Assembly: GCF_003945595.2 (NCBI RefSeq)
Contig: NW_024104362.1
Span: 62,001-126,000, forward strand
Direction of reading: 5' to 3'
Length of the DNA stretch: 64,000 bases
From: Pipra filicauda
Lineage: Eukaryota > Chordata > Aves > Passeriformes > Pipridae
Positions 12,901 through 27,900 of the stretch are shown in pieces. The number at the start of each line of letters is the position of its first letter. Within the stretch, counting starts at the first letter, position 1. The notes below the pieces were generated by a model. That model did not search any database, was not told the DNA's origin, and saw nothing but the letters and a program-made list of their open reading frames with translations. Both the position numbers and the translations under genes were made by a program.

Positions 12901-15900
12901 CTGTGAAACTCCTAATGAAATCTTAACATATTTTAGTTAAAATAATGATTACGTAGCTAAAAAATAATTAAAAAATTAATATGGTATGTAGCCAATTTTC
13001 ACAAACTTACTGCTTACCTTCCCCGATACCTTTTCTCTCTCATGACCTCCACATACTGCACCTATTCCACTGCATCTATTTTTAACTTCCCTGTTCTTTC
13101 AGCCTCCCTCAAAACAGAAGTACAACTGAGCCACCAAGATTTTTAAAATGCACTTCTCACCACATTTTCATTTCTAGAACCAGTCTTGAAAACTATGAAG
13201 ATCATGAGACAACAATCATTATTTCAGGCCCCGCTTCTTTAAACCTCCCCTGTTCTATTTCCAATGGTGGACAAAGAGAAACAGAAAAACCACAATCTTC
13301 TCCGAGCAAAAACATAATGCCCAGTTTTTCACCAGACTTTCTCCCATTCACCACAAACAACAGTTACAAAATGTGCAGTCTGATCAGCTTATTCTTTTGG
13401 ACATATTCTTATAGATTTCTTGATTCTTTTTATTTCCATTTTTTAAAACATGTTAAATTTTTCTTCAAGCTTTACAGTAAAATCTTCAAAGCAGTAACTT
13501 CCTTTTTTATCACGGGTTGTAACATTCACAGTTACAGCTTTTAAGTGCACAGAGACTCACTGCAATAGGACCTTTTGTCTAAAGCCCTATGTGACTACAT
13601 ATAGCTTAATCCTAAAGCAAATGATTTGTGCAAGTTTCATTTATGAACTCATTAAAAATGCTCTCAGGAAATTATTATTACAATTATTCTTCAGATTAAA
13701 AATTAAATGTACTAAACAAAGCCTCTTACAATGCTACTGGCTTGCAGTGCTAATTTATTCAGTAAGAAAAATGAAGCAAAACCTCCAAGAACAGAGCCGA
13801 ACATAAATCCCAGTGTTTCGGTCTCAGGGAAAAAAGGAAGGTGAGTGTTAAAAGGCATCACAAGGAAAATTTGAGGCAGCTGCTGATGCCAGCTGAAAAA
13901 TGTTTCCAGCTGAACTAACATCTGCTTGACCTGTCAGAGCTCACACCTCCCACTGAAGCCAGCGACAAAACTCATTTCTCTGGGAGCACTGTAAACTCTC
14001 TGGAATGCAAATATTTGCTGTGACAACAGAGAAGTTTAGAAGAACTAACCATCTCTTGTGTTTTGGCTATGTGGTGAGTTTCCAAGACCTTAAAGGACTA
14101 TGACAGAAACTTGGCTCAAATGTGCTTAAAAGCAGGGAATTTCAGGAAAATTTGTTTTCAGTCCTTAACAGAAAAGACCTGTGTCCCACTAAGTCATTCC
14201 CTTAGTAACACTGAACTCTTTTATTGGGCGTAGCAAATGGGTTCAAATCCCTATGTCTCCTTAAGTGAAAACAAGAGAATTAACATCTCCAGGTACCCAA
14301 TAAAGTTAGCTAGTCACCCTCAAGTCTCTGTGTGTGTTTTTCCAGAGAGTATTTACCAGTTCCTTCAGAAGTTTATGTTCTGGAAAGTCCAACTAACCTT
14401 TTAGCACAGCATGAAGACATTATACACAGACAACTCAAACAACTGGAGACATTTCCTGCAGCAAAGGTTGGTTATCATGCCCATTCTGATATGATGTCAG
14501 AATAATGTGTTTTTGGGAAACCATAGAGGTCCTTTGTGCAGCTTTTTCAAAACAAAATCATTCTCCTGAAAGATTCCATATTGTTTAGAATTGAGAACAC
14601 GCTCTTTGGGAAAATAAAAGTTACACGCGGCTCATACCGAAAAGAAAAATCACATAAAAATGACCACTTACTCTCCGAGCTTCGCCCAGATAGCCAAAGC
14701 TACTCTCAGGATAATTTCAGAGCCTTCAAAGAATACTGAATCCCAGATCTTCAGAACTGTATGGTTAGGCAGACAAGTGGCAAAGAGTGTCAGAAACCAC
14801 TGCATTGTGAAAACATTTGTAAGTGGGGGTTCGTAGCCTCCTGAAGTTAAAAAAAAAAACAAAAAAAAAAACAAAAAACTTGAAATACTACAATTTACTA
14901 TTATTTTACAAGAAGTATAAACCGCACTCTCAAATCCACCAGACATTCTAGTACCTCTGTCATTACTCAAAACTTACTTAGGCTGCAGCTGTCCAAAGAT
15001 AAGCTGAGAAAAGCAATGGAAAAATGACACAGTGACCTTTCATTCTGCTGCTGCAAAAACTAAGCAGCAACACTGGGTTTGGACTGTAAACCCTGGAATA
15101 AGCTACCACACTTTTTTTCCCTTGTATCAGAAAGATTGCTTGTCTTTCCCAGAAGCCATATGAAATAAAAACATTTATTAAAAAGAAAACTAAAACCTAA
15201 ACATACAAAACCAAACAAACAAGAAACCCAAAACAACAACAACAACAAAAAAACCAAAACCCATCAATTCCCCCCAAAACATTTGCTGCCTTTCTTCAGC
15301 AATTGACAGCATAAGTCTTTATCTACATCAAGGTGAAGATGACTGTCTGTGTAAAGTCTTATGCATAATTTTAATATCCTCATGCACTTGTTAGGTTTCA
15401 AACAAGATGCAGTATTTCAGCCTGAAACTCTGAAGTTTTACTTTCTTGTTACGCTCAGAGTACCCTTTGTGCATCCCAGTATTAACTGGTGCGCTGAAGG
15501 CCACGACCAGAGAGGCTGGTCTGTGAAAACACTTTCAAACAGCAAATACTTCCTTGACACCCTTTCTTTGTTTTTTATAGTTTGGACATAGCCACATGGA
15601 ACACAGTAGCAGATCTTTTCTAAGATGTAACTCAGGGTGCACTTAGCTTCCTGACTGAAAAAGGAACCCAGCCAATTAACAAAGAAACCAAAACATGATT
15701 CCCAAAACACTCCCAAATAAAAAAACTGAAAGTCTGGAGGGAGTGCTACACCAGTAAAAGAAAAAAATCACAGTGAAAAGCCAGTTTCCAGGTAGCAACT
15801 CAAGATGTACTTCTCAGTTTTGCAGCTGTGTATTGCTAAGCATCTAGGTGAAGAAATACTAACCTACCCCCACTGGCTCTCCCACTGTAAATCTTCCCAG

Positions 15901-18900
15901 GATAGCTATATAAGCCAGCAGCTACAAGGAGCAATAGTAGGACAGGTATTTTGAGCTAAGGCAAGAAATGACCTTTTCAACATAGCCCTTGTACTAAACT
16001 ATGTGTTAGTGTTGTCACTCCATGCATTATATAGTCTCATCAACACAATTGTTTGCATCTAGTGGTGGGACCAAATTATTTCCCCTTTTTTTTTCCTGAA
16101 AGCACCACCTATTTATGTTAAGGTTATCATCAATAATTGAAACCATTGTGTTTCACCTTAACAATTTAAAATATATTCTAAGCAATAAGCTCATGTAAAC
16201 AAACTGTACTTTTAAACCAGTGCTCAGATGAAACAATAGCAAGACAGAGTTAATAGCATTTTCTGTTGAACATACCTCCACTTTCTCTGTTAGCAGCTCT
16301 TTGCAAGGTGTCTAAGTGCTGGGACAGTTCAGGAAGCTTCATTTGTAAAAGATCTCGGAAAACAGCCATATCCACAGAGAGAGCACGGAGATTATTGACA
16401 AAGTAGCTATCAGGAAGCACCTTATCAATCAAGTAAATCATGATCTGTGGGAAAATGAAAGATCATCATGTAAGACTTACAGAGCCAGTTATTTTCTAGG
16501 AATAACAAAAATAAAACCAGAGAATTTGCAAGTTCTCTTCACTAAAGAATAGCTCAGAGCCTGTGACAACACATGCCTCTGGCACCTCCATTTATATGGG
16601 GAGAAAACATTATCATTTTAAGCATCTACAAGTACTCTTAAGTATTCACAAGCAATCAAAATGCAAAGGCCTCTTAAAGCTGCCCACAATTTATGAACCG
16701 TGACTGACTGAAATCAATGTCACACTAATGCTGCCAAATTGGCAGCATTAATCAAATCAAAGGCAACTTTTAGCACTTTCGATGTTGGATGTGTTTATGA
16801 CATTCTCCATACTGTGGGACAGTTTCAGGGTCCCTTCTCTGGTTAACTGCCACAGCTAGAAGACTGATTGTCCAAATCACCTCTTTTCCCTCCCCAGAAT
16901 GCAAGATACTGTTCTTTAAAAAGAGATTCTTCATATATTTTACTGTGATGTGTTACCATGCACTTGTAAAAATATGCTTTATTTTGTTCAGATATATTTC
17001 AACCAATGGAAGAATAATTTATTAAAGCAACATCAACTGACAACTATGCTATTTCTGCTTTCATTAACTACTTATGACATAAGCCATAAAGAAACCAATT
17101 TATAAAGGCTTTTGCCCCCTTCCCACTGAATCATATTACTTAACAGATCTCAGACATATGAAAGTATAGAAAAGAACAGAAATCTTTTTTCAACACTTCA
17201 ACAGAACTTCATTCTGTTTCATCAACATGCAAATTGCTTTGAGAATGCTTTTTTAAAAAGCAGATTCATGTATTTCCCAGTTTGCAATAGATATTTTCTT
17301 CATTACACATCTCTACATATTTATTTTTATTATTTGACTCTGTAATATTTCCCCACAATAATGTGCAAGAAAAAATATTTTTTAAGTTTCAGTATCTATG
17401 AGACTCATATGCACACTTTGATAGCTTCTACACATGCAAGTTGTGATTTTCTTGCTTACCCTAATTTCCGTAGGCTAACTTTAAGGCAATTCCAGGGATT
17501 TAACTTAAACATGCTTACCTTAACTAGTGAAGGCTCAAGCATCACTGGCTCAAGCATCAAGCATTCACTGAAGCTACCACCTTGGGTCCTATGCTGTTAA
17601 AGCCTCATGGTGTCAGTAGTACCTGCCATTTCCCAGCCTCTGGAAGACACTTCCCACAGAGCTTTTGTTTGTAATGTCCTTCCCAGAAATGGGACCTGAC
17701 TGGCAAGCCCTGAGAATGCCCTTACTCCTTTAACTCCTAGACTCTACAATAATTCAAACATAGTTACTCCATAGCTCCAGACCTGAGGGCACCTTTATAG
17801 GCAGCAGCATCTGTAGCTGTTCTGAAGTCACTCATCGCTTGGTTTAGGTGGCAGTGACTACACCAAAACAGTCACATACTAACTCCCAACTATTTTCTAC
17901 TCCTCCCCCCACACCCCCAGTTCCTTCCTCCTTCTTCCCTCTCTCTTCTGGGAAAATTCCAATCCTGCAAAGCCCACACACTAAGTTTGGAGAAGAAACA
18001 CTATTTCTCATTCTTGTTTTTATCAGGTAAGACCTGTTTCAGTGCAAACAGCCTCCAGTGCTTTATATCCCTGGGGCAGTCTGGCACCATTCCATTGTCT
18101 CCTTCCCACAAGGAGCCCAATACCACTCACAATAAAAGACAATACAATAACATAAGGATGCACACAGTTCTTACAATGAATTGGGACTTCATAAACCTCA
18201 GGTGATCCTATTTCCTATATTACCATAATGCATTTTTGATATAAAGTAGGTATATCATGGTATTTTCTTCCTATTACAGGCAGCTCTCTAGAATGCAGGA
18301 ACAAATACCAGCTACTTGAACTCTACTACCACAAGCTTTAAATTTTAGGAGCTCTGAGTGAATTTAAATACTTATAAAATTTAAATCACTGCCTAAGGCA
18401 AACAGCTCAGTATCTCAAGACTCATAGTTATGTTTTACTAATCTGACCCCCAACTCACACACGAGTTTACTTCAGGAAATTTGCACATAACCTTGGCAAA
18501 CCTTAAACCACTTCCTAGTTTAAAATAAACTGTACTTCCATTTTCTGACATACTATAAATCTCATAAAGCTTTCTTTTAATTAGAATAAAAATGGCCTAA
18601 GAAAATAAACCACTGTATGACTAAGATAGCCCAGAAATCAGTTTCAAGGTGATTTACTTGTCTTTTAAATATTCAATGTTTTCCTAGGATCTGCTTTAAA
18701 ATATAGCAGATTTATTAACTGCCTCGCATGCCACACAAGAGGTTGATATTAGAATTTTAAAGTTTCAGCTACCTATGATGTCTGCAAGCAGACCTGGGAG
18801 CATGGAATAAGATATTTTGAAGCAAGTAGCAGTGTTGCCATTTATTTTTATTAATTATTATTTCATTAATTTTTATTATTTTATTACAGCCAAACCCATA

Positions 18901-21900
18901 TTTTGTTTCTGTTGGAAAAAAAATTAACAGTGATAACATTCAAACTGTTCATTTCAGATAGGATAAAAAAAAATCCGCAGATACAAACTGGTTAACTCCT
19001 TCAAGTGCTGCTCTTTTAGGCTGACTACAAAATTCATCTACTGGCTTATTCTGAAGTTCACTAATTAAAAGCAATCTTCAACACTGAAAAAAATATTTTA
19101 CTCACTTTCAGGGCATCCCCTTCATTGCCCTCCATTACTTCCAGAATAAGTGCAGCTAGTATGTTAAATCCTTGACAATAGCCAACAGATTTGTTCCACC
19201 TGGCATAAGCCAGCAAAACACGCTTTAATACCACTCGATCTTGCTCTGCCTCCTGGCCGCAGTAAGAACTGCAACCAGTTCGGTGAAGGTCCTTTAAAGA
19301 AAAAACAAACAAACCAAACAAGGACAGACAAGATGTGTATTCCTTTAGTTCTCCTGCTTATCCCAGTTTTCCTTCCACCTCTGCCCTCCCAATACCTACT
19401 CTCATAGTTGATGACAATGCTTCTTTTTTAATCTGTAAATCTTTAGCCAAGAGAAATAGTTTCAGCAAGCTCTGAAGTAAACAAGTTACCTAAAAGATGT
19501 TCATGCAAAGTTGTCACAGAAGATATTAACAGATCTCTGGGTTTCAAAGAGGCAAGACATAACAGCTGCTTAATTGAACAAAAAAGAGCAGCTGTTTTTA
19601 TCAAAGCATAAAAGAAGTACTGGGTAACTAAGTTTTCAAAACAAAAATCAGAAATCGTGTCCTTGAGATCTAAGCGATTTATAAGTGAAAGACAAAACAC
19701 CTACTACAATGTTTAATATTTAGTAAGTATTATCTATAAGCTCAAACTACCAAGTACAGACAAAAACTGTAATAATCAGGAACAAAAAGTATCTTGCTTC
19801 ATGTACTCTAATTAGGGCGACTGTAGAACACAATCTCTCCCAAACAGAGTAATACTCCCTAAATAGGTAAACAGACCAATATTTAAATCACTGCAGCAAT
19901 AAAAGTCTCTTAAGCTCTTCCCTAAAACTGCCGTCTGCTTTAAATATTAAACATCCATTAGCTGAGAAATATATACGGACAAGCATGTTTCACTCCTGTA
20001 AAATAACTGAAAAACATTCAATTGCTATATTATGAAACATGCTTTTAAATCTCAAATTTTTGTGTTTATTTAGCGAGAAAGAAAAAAACCATTTGTGTTT
20101 CTTTGTCTCCATTAAACTCCAGTACCCCTTTCAAAGTTAAAAAAAAGTAAAAATTGAGGAACAAAGATCACTAATAGCCATTTTTTTCTCAGCTGACACT
20201 AACAAGACCAGTGCAGAAGGCCCAAAGCAGCCAAAAAAAATTTTTTTTGATGGGCCAAAGGGAATTAAGATGTAATTTTTGCCAAAGCAGTTGCAGAGAA
20301 GAAAATAAAACCAAATTCAAATTTCAACTTTTCACTAAAAAAAACCACCAACAACAAATTAATTACTGGCTACCTTTACTATCTGGATGCCCATAGAGTC
20401 ATCATCAGGATTACTTCTTTCATTGAATGTGAAACGCATGGTTTTGTCCCAGTCAATTGCTATACTGTGTAAGTACTGATCAGCTAGGGTCAGCCAAACC
20501 TAGAAATACACAAAGAAAGTCAACAAAATTAATTATTTCTTGGATTAAAATATAAAGTTTTGATATATATTGTTAGATTAACCTCATCAGCTTCACCCAT
20601 GTGTGATCTTGAAATATGCAGAAGAGGACTATATCTACAACAATTTTTGCATCATTAAAATAATACCTCGATCCCTAAATCAGAAAGGAAGGAAAAGGTC
20701 AGCATTAAGTGTCCAGATCTGTGAACTGCTTACAAAGATGTAAGTCCACTGTCAGACACTGAAACCACAGGGGCCCTCCATGATGGAAGCACAAGGCAAG
20801 GACCCTCTTTTTCAGTTCAGCCTTTCTATCCTCATAACCTACAAGGAGTTTTACAAAAGGGTAACACTGCTGCTGGTTTTCCTCAAACTCAACCATGGAT
20901 ACATCTCCTGGAAACTCCACAAAAGAAATCTAAAGGTGCTAGTGCTTCTCTTTACCAGAATTCTCTTTTGATCAACTTTGCAGAAGAAACAGTATCTAAT
21001 ATTAACCATTTGGGATTGATCTAAAGGCATCACTTGGATCAGAGTAACTTACTCTTACAAGAGGGCTTCCTAACCTGTTGGTGCTACAGGGAATTCTGAA
21101 ACAAACAATTTGACTATTTTGAAAGCCTAATAATTACCAGAACAGATTTATGCATGTGTACCTATGACAAAGGCCGGACCGTTATTAAAGATTTGAAAAA
21201 TTCCTGAAACATGAAAGACACATGACAAATCATACAATGACAACAAGTAACAATAAAGGATCTTTCTCCAGGTAACTGAAAGATATCATGAAAGCAAATT
21301 GATAAAGTTTTATATCAGCCATTAATTCACTCAAGTGAGAAAAGCAATTTAGACACTTCCCACAGATTTAAACACTTAGCTGCATGATGAAGGAATTTAT
21401 AGACAGCTCCCAGAATCTCATGTTTTCTGCATTTAAATGTCCCTTCCCACACTTTTGCAAAGCCACCATGCAGAGGAATGCTGTTGTTCCGCCTCCCAGC
21501 AGCTTTGGCTCTGCTGACATCCTATGGTGTTGTTTGACTGGATTCTTTCTCTCTGCCAGCTCCAAAAAACGAATGTCACATGCCACAGCAATAATGCAGA
21601 CGTCATCCTGTTCCTTCTGCTGACAGCAAAGGAGGCAATCAGCATGCTGCCAACACAAAATCCTTCCTTTATTTTGGTATCTATCTTAAAATCGTTGGGA
21701 AACCAGGGAATGGCAATGAAAAGACCACATTCCTTTTCTCAAGGCTACGTCTTTGGGTAGAATCGTGTGGTCACATGTGAGCAAACACAGAGATGGGCAG
21801 GCAGAACAAGAAGGAAAGACAGAGATCCGAGTTGGATGATGTGGCAGACCATACCCTCAGCAAATCTGCTGATTACACTAAGCCCAAGGGCTCCTCAGTA

Positions 21901-24900
21901 GGATGCAGAAATTGTCTGAAAAGAGCCTCATGAAGTTCAACGAGTCTTGCATCCGGGGAAAAAAATCCCAGGCAGCAGTATATGTTGGGGACCACCCAGT
22001 TGCAAAGCATCTCTCCCAAGAGGAAAGGCTGAGAGCTGGGATCACTCGGACTGAAGGCAGCTCAGGGGGGATCCTAACAGCCTGGATAAGCACCTGAAGG
22101 GAGAGTGCAAGAAGGACAAAGCCAGGCTCTTCTCAATGGTGCCCAATGACAGGACCAGAGATAATGAGCACAAACTGAAACACAGGAGGTTTTCTCCAAA
22201 CATCAAGAAACACTTTTTCACCGTCAGGGTGACGGAGCACTGACACAGGTTTCCCAGAGGTTGTGGAGTCTCCTTCCTTGGTGCCCCTGATTGGGCAGAG
22301 TGCAACTAGGTGCCTCTGACTGGGCAGAGGGCTTGGACCAGATGACCTCCAACCAAGGGACCAAGGTCCCTTCCAACCTCAGTCCTTCTGTGATTCTGCA
22401 ATCTGTGCCACTCATGTACCACAGTAAAGTGTCTTGGACACTTTCTAGAGCATGGGAAAAGAATATTTCAGGAAAGAAAAAAGGCTGTTAGATGGATATA
22501 ACGATTCACTTTAGTTGTAGGTTAAAAATAAATTCATAGTGGTGTGAGGAAAACAATGCCACTAAGTCTTCTGCTTCCTTCTCCCCTGATTTGTAAGGAG
22601 ATGCAGTTCAGGTTGGAAAGACAGCAAAAAGAAAACTGAAAAAGGAATTTAGGCTGATGCATCAAAGATGTATGGAACTACATATATTTTATAAAGCTTA
22701 AAAAATATTCTATTTATTAAAATAGTGTTTTTAAAGCTGAGATTGTGTGACTCAGTTTTAAAGAAAAGTTGAATAGACATGCCTCTTTTTATGCTAGGGA
22801 ACTTCAAACATTGTTGAAGAAAGCAATAAAGTAAGTTTAGCAAATTCCCAATGGACCCTTTCCTACAACACTAACTCAGTGTAATTTCCCACTAACAGTG
22901 CACTCTGCCATTCTATATCACTCCTGACTCTGAACTTCCCTAATTTACACAATCTTCATTTTCCCCATCAAATGTTTCTATGAGCATTCTGCCAGCATTA
23001 GCATCTATCAACTTCACCTCCATAAGTGTGACAGCCTACACTGCAGATTTGTTCTCCTTTCAGTTATCTTCAGCTGTGGGGGCAGTTTCACCAGAGCGAT
23101 TCCTTGAGACTGACAGAATGAAGCAATAATATCTGCACCAGATTAAGTTACCTAAGCCTCAAGCAGAAAGAACCCGACCATTGAAAACACCATCTTTAAC
23201 TGTCACCTCTGTTTCTCCAGCTGTCCTGCAAGGTTATCAGTGAAGAATGTAAACTAGGAAAAATCCTCAGTACAACTTAAAAGGTCCAAATATTCGTTAA
23301 AAAATATCCCAACAGATAATAATGATGTCATTCACCCGTCCTGAGAAACCTACAGGCAATATGGCCCACAAAGCACGCAGGTGTACCTACCTTTCTCCGC
23401 CACTCCTTTGGGATGCCTGTCGGCAGTCTGGCCACTGCTTTGAGCGCATCGTGCCACTAAAAGCAAAAGCATCCAAAAATGTAGGAAATTCATCATTAGT
23501 TTAATGCAGCAGTATATCAACATCTACAACCTTGCAGACATGCACATTCATTTCATCTTACTGCACATATTTCAGAGTTTAACTGCTTAATCCACTCACA
23601 GGGAAAATATAGATTTATTACTTAATGATGTAACAGAAGTATTACATTCTTGGACTCAAAGACTTATGAGATACTCAAGTAAACAATGAAAGCCTATTGC
23701 ATTTTCTGAATATGAATGGAATAGTTTTTGATGCAATTGCAAATAATATGCTGACATTATGATGACAGGTGCACTTCTGAACTAGGGCAAGCACCTTGAC
23801 TGCAGAGAACACAGTCCTTCACAAACTCAAGAGGAAAATGAATCAAATTACCTGCTGAAAACCATTCTGACCTAAAGATGGTTCAAGAGTGAATTTCAAT
23901 TTTGTATCAACCCCTAGAAACAAAAAGAAAAAAAAAGGTCATTGTTTTCATTTAGCTCAAAAGGGGAAAAAAACCAATACACACAAAAACCCCACAGGTG
24001 AAACAAGAAAACAAAATTCTGCTTCAACAATTACATTTCAACTGGTTTCTGTGAATTTTTGTCCTTACAGTGGATTCAAGGCACATATTAAGAAGTACAT
24101 GGACGAAGGTTTTTAAAATGCAGTAATATCCTCTTTAATGATGTGGTTTGGCACAACTCATTTCAATAAAATTTGTGTAGTCCACTATTCTACAAACTAT
24201 ATGAGTACCCTACAACCTGTCATACGCATCCACAGAAAAATACATGTACAGAGACAGTTTCATTTCATCTATGTCAACTTCTTGACATTAAGTCACTCAA
24301 AACTCATTTATAAGTTTGGGATGCTAAAATTATTGTTCAGGATGTAATTTTTTTAATAGTTCTTCAGAACATAAAGCACATTTTGTCAGTATTCTCATTT
24401 AAGCTTAGATTTTATTTTGTCACGTGAACAAATAATTTTAATTGTTATAAAGCAAGCCTACTAATAGTTCATAAAATATTACATAAAATACCAGGATCTC
24501 AAGTGGATCCCAACATGGCACCAGAGTATGCCATAACACAAAGAATAACACGTTTAATTTGCTTTCTATCCCACAATCTGAATGTACAATTCTTTGGTCC
24601 TTCAAATGCCGCTGTCCAGAGCTCAGGTGCTGAACACAGTGTTACACTGCATCCCCTCCCTCCAGTCTGCTGGCACAAAGAATAAAGCCTTGTTTTATTT
24701 TCCCTCCATAATTTAATAAAATGTATTGCTCCATATTTAAAAACATATTATGCATAGCTTCTCATCTTTTCAGAATATGAAGCCAAACATTTTAAATATA
24801 TAAATATCCATATATACATATATATACACACATATAGGCAAACCAAACTACAATCCTGCAAGGTTTTAAGTATATAAAATCCATGCTAACCAACTCACCA

Positions 24901-27900
24901 GTAATATTCAGTGCTTTAGAGGACTAAGCCTGCAAGTCTGACAGAAATCCAAACTGTAGTGGCATTTGCTAATTATGGAATGTAAAATGCCTTTCAGCAT
25001 TTGCATACTGAAGTGATGGTAATTTTAAAGCCTTGCTGTTTGATAAATATATATTTGAAGACAAAGCTGCCTTCTTTAAGGCTTTCTTTTTTTCTTTGTT
25101 GGGCACGAGTGAAGAAAATAAAAAAATCACATGAACCCTGATATTGTTTAGAATTTTAGTGTTTTAGAATTGCATCACTGAGACCTGGGGATTGGTGCTC
25201 TCATTTCCCTGCTTCAGATCTAAAAGACATGCTTGTTAGATCTAAAAAAATAAAGGCTTATAACCATAATATATATGTCTTGAAAAACATTAAAGGATTA
25301 ACAGCTAATCCTGGAAGTAACTGTTTATTAGTATTCCTTCCCATAACGCTAAGGCACTCAGCAGGGACTCCAAAAAGATAAATCTCTTCAAAGTAATTCA
25401 AAGCAATGCAACAATGCCAGTAACCCACTAAAAGTAAATTGTATCACGTTTGCTGAAATCAGAAAAAAGTGAGTCTCATTCCCAAGCAAAAAAAAAAAAT
25501 ATAAGTACTGCAAAAGACCCTAATACGTTAAAAAAAGATACCATGACAGGGAACTCCTTTTGTTAAGGAAACATATGCTGACATTATCTAACACTATCTT
25601 GTAGCAAAGAACTAACAGCCTTCCAAAATAGCCATGTATTTGTTTCCAACTCAGCAACCAAATATTAATCACTTCACAGTTTTCTAAGACTTAAAGATCC
25701 CAGTAACAACTTCTCTCTTTGTCTTATAAGCTTCCTGCCAGGTCTTCAAAAGATCAAGCACAGTAAGACAAAACCTCAGAGTAAGGAAAAATCTATCTAT
25801 AATTACATGAACATCATGACCAGGGAGCTCACACCAGGGCCCAGGTAGCTGTCTCTCTTGATTAAATGAGACTAAAATGAGATTCTTGAACCTCCATCTA
25901 CAAAAGTTTATTAAATTATGGCAGACAATTAAGACAGGTGTGAAAATTACAATAAATGAGAATAACATCACATGGTAACACCAGACTACACAGTACACTG
26001 TCTTCAGTATGGCAAGGAACATCTCAGTCGGGCCATGCACTGTGACGTCTTGCAGAAGCCATGGAATCTGTTTTCCCTTATTTGTTCCCTGTTAGAAATA
26101 TTCTCAAAATCAAATTATATGACAATTTTGTGACAGGAGAGGAGAATTGCCATGGGGAGTGAGCCACAGCCCATACAGGAATGGTTCCTCATTCCCACCC
26201 ATAAATTTCCTAAAACCAGAAAATTACAACCTTGTTCAATAAAAAAATACAGCGAGTAAGCAAGTAAAAAAAGCTGGAACACAAACAGTACAGAGAGCAA
26301 AGCAAGGCTATGCCCACTCAGGGCATCTGCAGGACAGCAACCAGCAAACTGCAGGCAGCATCTCATTGTCTGTCACTTACTTCTGGCACAAGAACCATCT
26401 CGCTACATGCAGTTTCTACGCTCTTCTCAAGGAATTTGTCCTTGGACTTTAGAGCTTCAAGGAAATGAGAGCCTATCCCTATTCCAATCTCTCCTGGTTT
26501 CCTAAACCTCCTTTCTCCATCATTCCCCTTTTCCTAACAAATCCCCCACCCCTGCACATACAACTTTATTTTTTTTTTTGCACTGTTCTATCATTTTCAT
26601 CCTGTCTACTTTTGCCTGGATCGTTGCCAGTCTTTCCCCAGAGGCTTCTTCCACATACAATCTTCCATCATCTGCTACATCTTACCAGCAACTCCCTTTA
26701 ATTCTGCATTCAGTTGCCTCCTCTCCACAAACTAACTTAGATTCCCCAATAGCTTCCTTCCCCCTCAGTACCCCACATCCACAGAACCCTACTCAGGTCT
26801 GCACCCATTTTCACTGGATTTTCCCCTTTCTGACAATCCTCCATCTCTGGGTCACATTCCTCTCCATCATGTAAACATATGCTTTTTGCAGAAAAGACCC
26901 TTTGGGGCCTTAGGAAAACTTTTCTTCCCAGCTCCTTTACATGGACAGCCTGGCAGAAATGTACCACATACGCGGCAATAGTTCCTACTCTAAGTGCTGT
27001 CTGTACAACTCAGCCCTTTTACATCAAACCAGCCAGGCTATAGTGTCATTTGACATATTAAACATCACCACCAGTTCATACACTTTCAACTGATTCTTCA
27101 TACCTGAGAAGCATATTAGCTCATGTAAGCAGGAATATGCTGGGAACACATTTGAATTATTAGCTCCACGAATACAAGCACTCACAAAGGTAAATTTGGC
27201 ACCAAATTTCTGAAAGGTAGGGGTATGCTAAAATAAGGCCTGTTCGATGCTCTTGCAAGCAGGTCACCAGAAACCACTGCAGAAAAGTTATGTAAAAAAT
27301 AAAAGAAAAAAAATGAGAAAAAGATAAAACCCCACAAAACCCAGTCCTATTAGCTTTTCCATGTAAAATATACAGTGACTCCTGGCAAGAAAAGGCTGTA
27401 AGAGGGAAGATTATTCCCCTAGGATTCCCAAACCCTAGCTGTCTTCCACTGCATGACCAAAATGTAGCACAGAACCACAAGAGGGGAGAAAAGCACCTGG
27501 GTGAAGGAATCAAATACCCAGTTCTCCCGCAGCAACATTAAAGAAAAGGATGAGGCAAACTCTGGGATTTTTTGAGAAATTTTAAACCAGAAGAAGTGTA
27601 GGAAGATGATCTGTTCTGATGCACATATGTGATCTATAAAGCCATAGCTTTAAACTAAACTTACAAAGTACACTACTATAGGTTCTTGGCTGTACTTCAC
27701 AGCTGTTGAAACCTCTCCCACAGAAAGCCCATAAATATTTTATAAAAAAACATATGAGGAAAAAGGCCTAAAGCAACTTCGTGTGCAGTGGGAGCCCACA
27801 CATGGGAAAAGAAAAGTGACCATGTAAACTACCACCGTACTGTTGCCTGTTATTTCAGGAAGATTCTTAGCCTTGCAATTTATCTCTAAATGTAGGTTTT

